Part shown: positions 1-5,016 of the stretch, piece after piece
Layout of the letters: every line of letters starts with the position of its first letter
Position numbering within the stretch: position 1 is the stretch's first letter
Assembly: GCA_002705485.1 (NCBI GenBank)
Contig: PAGT01000048.1
Location: 6,064 to 11,079 of the forward strand
Origin: Flavobacteriales bacterium
Lineage (GTDB): Bacteria; Bacteroidota; Bacteroidia; Flavobacteriales; Flavobacteriaceae
DNA length: 5,016 nt
Reading direction: 5' to 3'
The notes under the pieces: model-generated
The model's input: only the letters and a program-made list of their open reading frames with translations
Told to the model about the DNA's origin: nothing
Databases searched by the model: none
Translations under genes and position numbers: made by a program

Positions 1-1793
1 TCTCCCAAATTATCTGGACAGGCTATGTGTAGATTTTTAATCGATTGAAAAACAACTTCTACATCAGCATTAATGTCCTTTTCTTTTAACATTGAGGAAA
101 TTTTAGCGCTGATCTCTTGATCTGTATAGGGTTCATATATTTCCTTTACGACATTTTTGATGTTATTAACATTTTTTTTGTTTTCGTTAATACACTTTTT
201 GTAAACCTTAACTATTTTATTTTCTTTTTTTTCTGACTTAATTAATTCGATTGCTGCTCTGAATGCTATTAAATCCGTCATTTTGGCCATATCAATTCCG
301 TAACAATCAGGATATCTAATTTGGGGAGCACTTGAAACAATAATTATTTTCTTTGGAGAAAGTCTATCAAGCATTTTTATGATGCTTTTTTGTAAGGTTG
401 TCCCTCTAACAATACTATCGTCTATAATTACCAACTTGTCTGTTTTTTTGATAGAACCGTAAGTGACATCATACACGTGCTTCACAAGTTCGTCTCTACT
501 CAAGTCATCGGTAATAAAAGTCCTAAGCTTCGCATCTTTAATAGCAACTTTTTCTATTCTAGGCCTCTGGCTTAAAAGCTCTCTTAGCTTTTCTTTAGAA
601 ATTTTTTTTCCCTCATTTAAGATTTTTTTCTCTGCATCTTTGTTCATATAATCCTGAGCTTTTTGTACCATTCCGTAAAAGGAAACCTCCGCTGTGTTAG
701 GTATGTATGAAAAAACTGTATCCTCTAGGTTGTCGTCAATTGCTTTCAAGATCTGAGGAAATAAAAGGCTCCCTAACTGTTTTCTTTCATTGTAAATTTC
801 TTTATCACTTCCTCTGGAGAAATATATTCTTTCAAAAGAACATGATTTTTTTTCTACTGGCTTAATTATATTTTTAATTTGAATTTTTCCACTCTTTTTA
901 ATCACCAAACAGTCACCTGGATTAACTTCTCGTATTTCTTCAAAAGGAGTATTAAAAACTGTTTGAATAACGGGCCTTTCAGATGCTACAACAACCACTT
1001 CATCATCTGCATAATAAAAAGCTGGTCTTATACCGGCTGGATCGCGAATAACAAAAGCATCACCATGGCCAATCATTCCTCCAATAGTAAATCCACCATC
1101 CCAATCTCTGGAAGCTTTCTTTAAAATTCTAGGAATATTTAGAGCTTCTTCAATTATAGGGGAGGCATCAATTTTTGAGATATTTTTCTTTTTTAATTTC
1201 TTGTAAATTTTTGAAACCTCATTATCAAGGAAGTGTCCTATTTTTTCCATCACAGTTACAGTATCTGACATTTCTTTTGGGTGCTGGCCTAAGTGAACCA
1301 AGTTTTCAAAAAGCTCTTTATTATTGGTCATGTTAAAATTGCCTGCAACAATTAAGTTTCTGTGCATCCAGTTGTTCTGTCTAAGAAATGGGTGAACCGC
1401 ATCAACACTATTCTTTCCAAACGTTCCATACCTTACATGTCCCAAAAATAATTCCGATACGTGTGGGGTTTTTTCTTTTAAAATATCCATTGAAAAATCT
1501 GGGTTTTTTTGGATCTCGTCATTCACTATTTGATTGGATGAATTAAATATCTCTTGAATAGGATTTTGGCTTGCAGACCTTTGTCGATGCATAAATCTCT
1601 GGCCCGGATTCATATTTAATTTTACACTTGCAAAGCCAGCTCCATCCTGTCCTCTGTTGTGTTGTTTTTCAAGCATTAAATAAAGCTTGTTAAGTCCATA
1701 AGTATGGGTGCCATATTTTTTTCTATAAAACTCAAGGGGTTTAAGTAGCCTTATTAAAGCTAGCCCGCATTCATGATTTATGTGGTCGCTCAT
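1..1793 (-). CDS. purF: Amidophosphoribosyltransferase, long Bacteroidetes-type, 3' end cut by window edge
   Basis: Catalyses the first committed step of purine synthesis in the cytoplasm: PRPP plus glutamine gives phosphoribosylamine. I translated the frame from ATG at 1793 and found 597 codons with no stop or frameshift. The N-terminal glutaminase (class II) part has HECG with candidate nucleophile Cys9, NRGQDGAG (46-53), GHVRYGT (118-124), GNFNMTN (151-157) and RDPAGIRP (250-257). CSFERIYFSRGSD (318-330) matches the PurF inter-domain motif. The phosphoribosyltransferase part has RTFI and the PRPP loop VIIDDSIVRGTT (455-466), followed by RYPDCYGID. Relatives I recall are about 630 residues, longer than the roughly 500 of E. 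coli PurF, so about 35 C-terminal residues lie off the left edge. The spacing between the NRGQ and GHVRY motifs is larger than in E. coli PurF, indicating an insertion near residues 60-110. It starts 37 nt after the kinase gene and is probably last or near last in the purN operon. An eight-residue leader precedes Cys9, which would need removal to free the cysteine amine. Confidence 0.95.
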   Translation of the reverse strand, partial: MSDHINHECGLALIRLLKPLEFYRKKYGTHTYGLNKLYLMLEKQHNRGQDGAGFASVKLNMNPGQRFMHRQRSASQNPIQEIFNSSNQIVNDEIQKNPDFSMDILKEKTPHVSELFLGHVRYGTFGKNSVDAVHPFLRQNNWMHRNLIVAGNFNMTNNKELFENLVHLGQHPKEMSDTVTVMEKIGHFLDNEVSKIYKKLKKKNISKIDASPIIEEALNIPRILKKASRDWDGGFTIGGMIGHGDAFVIRDPAGIRPAFYYADDEVVVVASERPVIQTVFNTPFEEIREVNPGDCLVIKKSGKIQIKNIIKPVEKKSCSFERIYFSRGSDKEIYNERKQLGSLLFPQILKAIDDNLEDTVFSYIPNTAEVSFYGMVQKAQDYMNKDAEKKILNEGKKISKEKLRELLSQRPRIEKVAIKDAKLRTFITDDLSRDELVKHVYDVTYGSIKKTDKLVIIDDSIVRGTTLQKSIIKMLDRLSPKKIIIVSSAPQIRYPDCYGIDMAKMTDLIAFRAAIELIKSEKKENKIVKVYKKCINENKKNVNNIKNVVKEIYEPYTDQEISAKISSMLKEKDINADVEVVFQSIKNLHIACPDNLG

Positions 1794-1830
1794 TGTTTAA
1801 AGAAACAAAATAACGAAATAGTTATTAAAG
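1794..1830 (-). promoter_or_regulatory. Short gap before purF with a possible weak internal promoter
   Basis: This 37-nt gap between the kinase stop and the purF start contains, read on the minus strand, TATTTTG at 1812-1806. It is one T short of the TAnnTTTG form seen twice upstream of purN and acpP. It is followed by TTTAAAC just before the ATG, and CTTTAAAC also occurs in the acpP leader. There is no Shine-Dalgarno sequence and no terminator-like hairpin, so read-through from the upstream genes is the simplest reading. A secondary start site for purF is possible but weak. Confidence 0.2.
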
Positions 1831-2739
1831 TTATGTTAAATAAGATTTGAAAATTTTAAGTCTTCTATTTAAAGTTTCTCTATCTAATTTTCTCAAACCC
1901 TCTATTCCAAAGCTTTCAACACAAAATGAGGCTGTCAGAGTTCCATAAAGCATCGCTTCCTTTATTTCCTCGAAACCTATTTTATTTTTTGTTGATAAGA
2001 GGCCTGCTATTCCTCCTGCAAATGAATCCCCAGCTCCAGTTGGGTCAATTAAAGATGTAACGGGAAAAGCTGGAAGTAAATAGTTGTTTTTGCCGTCAAA
2101 ATAGATAGAGCCATGTTCACCCTTTTTTATAATAACTTTAGAAGGGCCTGTTTTAAGTATTTTTTCAGCAGCCCTGTAAATATTTTTTTCACCGGTTAAT
2201 TGTTCTGCCTCTTCGTCGTTAATTATAATTAAATTAACTTTTTTAACAACTGATAAAAGCTCATTTAAAGTATTTTCCATCCAAAAGTTCATTGTATCCA
2301 TTATTATAAATTTATTTGGATTTATAGTTTGTTTTATAACCTTCAGTTGGACTGCAGGATGAAGATTTCCTAACAAAACGATTTCTGAGGAGGAATAATC
2401 TAAATTTAAAATCGGATTAAACTTTTCTAAGACATTTAGTTTCGTATCTAAAGTGTCTCTACTTATCATGTTTTCATGATATCTACCTTTCCAATAAAAA
2501 GTCTTTCCTCCAATTACTGTTTCAATCATTTCAGTATTTATTCCCCTGTCATTGAGATATTTTATTTCTTTATTCGGGAAGTCTTCTCCAACAATTGAAA
2601 CGATAGCTAAGTTTTGGGTAAAAAGGCTTGAGGCAATGGAAATATATGTGCCAGCACCTCCAATTACCTTTCCAGAGCTTCCTGCTGGTGTTTCAATTTC
2701 GTCAAATGCTACCGTTCCGGTTATTAATACTTTTTTCAT
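1831..2739 (-). CDS. PfkB-family (ribokinase-like) carbohydrate or nucleoside kinase, substrate unknown
   Basis: A 302-residue cytoplasmic kinase of the PfkB/ribokinase fold, predicted to move the ATP gamma-phosphate onto a sugar or nucleoside hydroxyl. The N-terminal GTVAFDEIETP (8-18) and GGAGTYISIA (27-36) correspond to the PfkB signature-1 region that binds the substrate. NDEEAEQLTG (174-183) is the typical mid-domain motif, and DPTGAGDSFAGG (232-243) is signature 2, with the anion hole and catalytic base Asp238. All core residues are present and the length is normal, so it should be active. The ATG at 2739 gives the usual short PfkB N-terminus (MKKVLITG) and lies inside the end of the RNase HI gene, a 38-nt overlap that implies coupled translation. 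Flavobacterial orthologues, as I recall, are annotated only as sugar kinase. Its place between purN and purF suggests a ribose, ribonucleoside or PRPP-related substrate, but that is inference from position only. Confidence 0.93.
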   Translation of the reverse strand: MKKVLITGTVAFDEIETPAGSSGKVIGGAGTYISIASSLFTQNLAIVSIVGEDFPNKEIKYLNDRGINTEMIETVIGGKTFYWKGRYHENMISRDTLDTKLNVLEKFNPILNLDYSSSEIVLLGNLHPAVQLKVIKQTINPNKFIIMDTMNFWMENTLNELLSVVKKVNLIIINDEEAEQLTGEKNIYRAAEKILKTGPSKVIIKKGEHGSIYFDGKNNYLLPAFPVTSLIDPTGAGDSFAGGIAGLLSTKNKIGFEEIKEAMLYGTLTASFCVESFGIEGLRKLDRETLNRRLKIFKSYLT

Positions 2740-3193
2740 AATTCAAATCTTCTATTAAATTTTGTCTTTTACTTGCTTGAACAGCTAAAAAGTCACATCT
2801 TTCATTCCCTTTGTTGTTATTGTGCCCTTTTATCCAAAAAAATTTGACTTTGTGTTTGCTGTAAATTTTTAAGAAACGTGACCAAAGGTCTGAGTTTTTT
2901 TTGTTTTTAAACCCTTTTTTTTCCCAATTATATACCCATTTTTTTTCAACCGAATCAGAAACGTATCTTGAATCCGTATAAACATGTACTAACTGGTTTT
3001 CTTTTTTAATTTTTTCTAGAGCAACTATAACCGCCAATAGTTCCATTCTGTTATTGGTTGTTTTTCTGTATCCTTCAGAAAGCTCTTTATAGTATGTTGT
3101 CCCATATTTCTGCATTACAATTCCATATCCACCAGGTCCTGGGTTTCCTCTTGAGGAACCATCTGTATGGACTACGATATCAGGATTGTGCAT
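2702..3193 (-). CDS. rnhA: Ribonuclease HI
   Basis: Cleaves the RNA strand of RNA-DNA hybrids (R-loops, Okazaki primers). The 163-residue protein has the complete type I active site: Asp11 in HTDGSSRGNPGPGG, Glu51 in TNNRMELLAV, Asp74 in YTDSRYV, His124 in WIKGH and Asp134 in ERCDFLA. The spacing is close to E. coli RNase HI (155 residues; Asp10, Glu48, Asp70, His124, Asp134). A basic Trp-rich stretch (W86, W90, with lysines) matches the substrate-binding handle region. The ATG at 3193 overlaps the end of purN by 14 nt, and its own last 38 nt overlap the kinase gene. The final 14 or so residues are thus encoded by DNA that also encodes the kinase N-terminus, and they look like a non-conserved tail. 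It has no metabolic link to its purine neighbours; co-transcription is the only evident connection. Confidence 0.95.
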   Translation of the reverse strand: MHNPDIVVHTDGSSRGNPGPGGYGIVMQKYGTTYYKELSEGYRKTTNNRMELLAVIVALEKIKKENQLVHVYTDSRYVSDSVEKKWVYNWEKKGFKNKKNSDLWSRFLKIYSKHKVKFFWIKGHNNNKGNERCDFLAVQASKRQNLIEDLNYEKSINNRNGSI

Positions 3194-3752
3194 CTAAGAT
3201 TTTTTTTATAATTATTGGATAGTGTTTATGTTCTAATTTTAAAATTTGTTTTGACAATTCGTTTGGGTTTGAGGTTTCAATTTCTAAAGATTTCTGAAAT
3301 ATAATATCTCCTTCGTCATATTCTTCGTTTATATAATGTATAGTAAAGCCTGATCTTTTTTCATTGTTTCTAATAACTTCGTCATGAACATTTATTCCAT
3401 ACATACCTTTGCCTCCATATTTAGGCAAAAGGGATGGATGGATGTTTATTATTTTATTTTTAAAGCTTTCTACAATTTTTAATGGAACTTTCCATAAAAA
3501 GCCTGCAAGAACTATTAGATTTATATTTGATTTTATAAGTTTTCTCAAAAACTCTGGTGACTCAAAAATGGTTTTATCTATGATCATAGTTTTTACTTTA
3601 TGTTTATCGGCCTTTTTTAAAACAGGCGCTGTCTTATTGTTGCAAATTAAAAATGATATTTCAGGGTCTTCTGAATTTTTAAAAAATTCACATAAAGCTT
3701 GAAAGCTAGAACCTGAACCAGATGCAAATACTACGATTTTTTTTTTTTTCAA
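3180..3752 (-). CDS. purN: Phosphoribosylglycinamide formyltransferase (GAR transformylase), TTG start
   Basis: Transfers a formyl group from 10-formyltetrahydrofolate to GAR, the third step of purine synthesis. The 190-residue protein begins with the beta-strand and phosphate-binding turn IVVFASGSGSSFQAL (6-20). It has the catalytic segment INIHPSLLPKYGGKG (102-116) with Asn103 and His105, and the catalytic acid Asp146 in EEYDEGD. These match Asn106, His108 and Asp144 of the E. coli enzyme; the KYGGKGMYG form is the one I associate with Bacteroidetes. The start must be TTG at 3752-3750: an in-frame TAA lies two codons upstream, no ATG exists on this strand between 3753 and 3900, and the TTG gives the expected N-terminus just before the first strand. 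The start is followed by 13 consecutive A (T at 3737-3749), making four Lys codons. It is the first gene of the operon and overlaps the RNase HI gene by 14 nt. Confidence 0.95.
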   Translation of the reverse strand: MKKKKIVVFASGSGSSFQALCEFFKNSEDPEISFLICNNKTAPVLKKADKHKVKTMIIDKTIFESPEFLRKLIKSNINLIVLAGFLWKVPLKIVESFKNKIINIHPSLLPKYGGKGMYGINVHDEVIRNNEKRSGFTIHYINEEYDEGDIIFQKSLEIETSNPNELSKQILKLEHKHYPIIIKKILDAQS

Positions 3753-3774
3753 CTTTTAAGTGATAAACTAAACA

Positions 3775-3806
3775 CAAAAATAAAAGAATTCTTTTTCAGT
3801 GTTCAA
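3775..3806 (-). promoter_or_regulatory. Predicted purN operon promoter, Bacteroidetes type
   Basis: On the minus strand, TTG at 3806-3804 is followed by 21 nt and then TATTTTTG at 3782-3775. This fits the known Bacteroidetes primary-sigma pattern TTG-N17-23-TAnnTTTG (-33/-7). Transcription would begin around 3767-3770, leaving a leader of about 15-18 nt before the TTG start of purN. The match of both boxes with the right spacing makes this the better of the two promoter predictions. Confidence 0.55.
3782..3795. repeat. 14-bp perfect palindrome AAAAGAATTCTTTT
   Basis: A perfect inverted repeat with no spacer, which stops at 3781/3796 where the bases no longer pair. It abuts the purN -7 element (sharing base 3782) and lies in the spacer towards the -33 box, where a bound dimeric regulator would block purN transcription. 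In such AT-rich DNA a palindrome of this size could arise by chance, so an operator role is only a possibility. Confidence 0.3.
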
Positions 3807-3868
3807 CTAATCTTATTATTCTTTTATTTAATTTTTCTAAAAAAGAGCTTATATAATATAAAGTTTTT

Positions 3869-3876
3869 TATTTTTG
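3869..3876 (+). promoter_or_regulatory. Predicted acpP -7 element TATTTTTG
   Basis: An exact TAnnTTTG match that places the transcription start near 3881-3884, with a leader of about 17-20 nt before the acpP ATG. It is the same 8-mer as on the purN side. No TTG is present at the expected -33 distance (about 3843-3851), so the upstream half is unsupported. The AT-rich stretch ATATAATATA (3851-3860) just upstream may help melting or act as an upstream element. Confidence 0.4.
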
Positions 3877-3900
3877 TCTGAACTTTAAACCAAAAGAACT

Positions 3901-4134
3901 ATGTCAGATATTTCATCACGTGTTAATGCGATCATTGTTGATAAACTTGGGGTCGACGAAAATGAAGTTGTTGCTAATGCTAGTTTTACTAATGATCTTG
4001 GCGCTGATTCCCTTGATACGGTCGAACTTATCATGGAATTCGAAAGAGAATTTGATATTCAAATACCGGACGATCAGGCAGAAAAAATAGCCACAGTCGG
4101 TCAAGCCATTCAGTACATAGAAAGCTCCAAATAA
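3901..4134 (+). CDS. acpP: Acyl carrier protein
   Basis: Small acidic carrier that holds the growing acyl chain as a thioester on 4'-phosphopantetheine and presents it to the fatty acid synthesis enzymes. The 77-residue product has the full ACP pattern. Ser37 in [15 protein letters not shown] is the phosphopantetheine site at the start of helix II, and the acidic residues of that helix dock partner enzymes. The rest follows the ACP consensus, with [19 protein letters not shown] towards the end. Length is the same as E. coli AcpP (77-78 residues). The ATG at 3901 gives the normal N-terminus. The gene is 10 nt ahead of fabF on the same strand, the usual acpP-fabF pair. Identification as the primary fatty acid synthesis ACP, rather than a secondary-metabolite carrier, rests on this neighbour and the DSLDTVEL motif. 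Confidence 0.98.
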   Translation: MSDISSRVNAIIVDKLGVDENEVVANASFTNDLGADSLDTVELIMEFEREFDIQIPDDQAEKIATVGQAIQYIESSK

Positions 4135-4144
4135 CTATAAATCT

Positions 4145-5016
4145 ATGAGCCTTAAGCGAGTCGTCGTTACTGGTTTAGGGGCATTAACCCCAATTGGCAA
4201 TACTGTTAATCAGTATTGGAATGGGCTAATTAGTGGGGTCAGCGGAGCTGCACCAATAACGTATTTTGATTCCAGCGAGTTCAAGACTAAGTTTGCTTGT
4301 GAATTGAAAGGTTTTGACCCAGAACAGTTCATGGACAGAAAGCTTGCTAGGAAAATGGATAGGTTTGCACAGTATGCAATAGTATCCTCAGATGAAGCAT
4401 TAGCAGACTCAAATCTTAACATTAATGACAATAACAGGGATCGAATTGGGGTAATTTGGGGAGCAGGAATTGGAGGGTTAGAAACTTTCCAAAATGAAGT
4501 TCTTGGCTTTGCTGAGGGCAATGGAACGCCCAGGTTTAACCCTTTTATGATTCCTAAAATGATTCCCGATATCGCCCCAGGGATTATATCCATTAGAAAT
4601 GGGTTGAAAGGCCCTAATTTTGCAACTGTTTCTGCCTGTGCTTCATCTGCCAATGCGATAATTGACGGCTTAAACTATATTCGCCTGGGTTATGCTGATG
4701 TAATAGTTTCTGGTGGTTCTGAAGCGGGTGTCTCTATTTCAGGAATTGGAGGTTTTAATGCTTTACACGCGCTTTCTACAAGAAATGATAATCCTAAAAC
4801 CGCCTCAAGACCTTTTGACAAAGGAAGAGATGGTTTTGTTTTAGGAGAAGGTGGTGGATGTTTAATCTTAGAAGAACTCGAACACGCTATAGACCGTAAT
4901 GCGAAAATTTATGCCGAGCTAGTTGGAGGTAGTCTTTCTGCTGACGCCCATCACATGACAGCTCCTCTCCCTGATGGTTCTGGCGCAATAAAAGTGATGG
5001 AAAATTGTATAAATGA
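4145..5016 (+). CDS. fabF: Beta-ketoacyl-ACP synthase II (KAS II), 3' end cut by window edge
   Basis: Condenses malonyl-ACP with acyl-ACP to lengthen the acyl chain by two carbons in type II fatty acid synthesis. From ATG at 4145 there are 290 complete codons of an expected 415 or so. The N-terminus RVVVTGLGALTPIGN is the thiolase-fold start typical of FabF. The nucleophile is Cys165 in TVSACASSANAI (E. coli FabF Cys163). DKGRDGFVLGEGGG and SADAHHMTAPLPDG are further family motifs. The two catalytic histidines of the Cys-His-His triad (E. coli His303 and His340) lie beyond the right edge and cannot be checked. The 10-nt gap after acpP contains no terminator, so the two genes should be co-transcribed. 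FabB is less likely, given the FabF-like N-terminus and the acpP neighbour. Confidence 0.96.
   Translation, partial: MSLKRVVVTGLGALTPIGNTVNQYWNGLISGVSGAAPITYFDSSEFKTKFACELKGFDPEQFMDRKLARKMDRFAQYAIVSSDEALADSNLNINDNNRDRIGVIWGAGIGGLETFQNEVLGFAEGNGTPRFNPFMIPKMIPDIAPGIISIRNGLKGPNFATVSACASSANAIIDGLNYIRLGYADVIVSGGSEAGVSISGIGGFNALHALSTRNDNPKTASRPFDKGRDGFVLGEGGGCLILEELEHAIDRNAKIYAELVGGSLSADAHHMTAPLPDGSGAIKVMENCIN

Larger units (their letters stand above)
3753..3900. promoter_or_regulatory. Divergent purN / acpP intergenic promoter region
   Basis: A 148-bp, strongly AT-rich region separating two head-to-head transcription units. It must hold the promoters for both purN (leftward) and acpP (rightward). 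I see matching TATTTTTG elements on opposite strands (3775-3782 and 3869-3876), a TATAAT string at 3852-3857, and a palindrome at 3782-3795. No Shine-Dalgarno sequence precedes either start, which is usual for Bacteroidetes. I see no small ORF, riboswitch-like fold or terminator. Confidence 0.75.

Noticed and set aside
463..1124. Two short plus-strand open frames opposite purF (463-651, 879-1124)
   Set aside because: The minus strand encodes PurF motifs continuously through both; their Ser/Phe- and Asn/Ile-rich translations are what an AT-rich antisense frame gives.
2552..2758. Plus-strand open frame opposite the kinase start
   Set aside because: It is antisense to the conserved kinase N-terminus and the RNase HI end, with no family resemblance.
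3409..3702. A 97-codon plus-strand open frame opposite purN
   Set aside because: The opposite frame encodes PurN with all catalytic residues; this one has no recognisable domain and no promoter of its own.
3737..3749. The run of T as a rho-independent terminator for a plus-strand transcript
   Set aside because: No GC-rich hairpin precedes it on the plus strand, and it lies inside purN coding DNA.
3753..3900. Purine riboswitch or other structured leader upstream of purN or acpP
   Set aside because: The predicted leaders are only about 15-20 nt and AT-rich, too short for a known aptamer, and no conserved stem pattern is visible.
3916..4104. Minus-strand open frame opposite acpP
   Set aside because: It sits entirely within acpP, whose assignment is certain.
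4210..4653. A 147-codon open frame on the minus strand opposite fabF
   Set aside because: It lies wholly inside the confident fabF coding frame on the other strand, resembles no family I know, and is a typical antisense shadow.

Overview
The window looks like a housekeeping stretch of an AT-rich Bacteroidetes chromosome, probably a marine or streamlined flavobacterium. The evidence is: an unusually long amidophosphoribosyltransferase of the kind I remember from that phylum; the gene set purF - PfkB kinase - RNase HI - purN facing acpP - fabF, which I also recall as a flavobacterial arrangement; TAnnTTTG-type promoter elements; and no Shine-Dalgarno sequences in front of the starts. Gene order and family resemblance are recalled, not searched. 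No tRNA, rRNA, mobile element or CRISPR array is visible.

Left part (1-3752, minus strand): four genes transcribed right to left. In transcription order they are purN (GAR formyltransferase, step 3 of purine synthesis), an RNase HI gene, a PfkB-family sugar/nucleoside kinase, and purF (step 1 of purine synthesis), which runs off the left edge. The first three overlap each other (14 and 38 nt) and purF follows after 37 nt, so they most likely form one operon. Two purine enzymes therefore bracket an RNase H and a kinase of unknown substrate.

Middle (3753-3900): a 148-bp, very AT-rich divergent promoter region. It carries the same 8-mer TATTTTTG on each strand at a suitable distance from each first gene, and a 14-bp perfect palindrome next to the purN-side element.

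Right part (3901-5016, plus strand): acpP (acyl carrier protein) and, 10 nt later, fabF (beta-ketoacyl-ACP synthase II), cut by the right edge. ACP carries the growing acyl chain that FabF elongates, so these two act as enzyme and carrier in type II fatty acid synthesis.

I see no new multi-gene system here. The points worth a second look are the purN start (TTG followed by 13 A), the divergent PurF glutaminase motif, the orphan kinase in a purine operon, the overlapping gene ends, and the shared promoter region.
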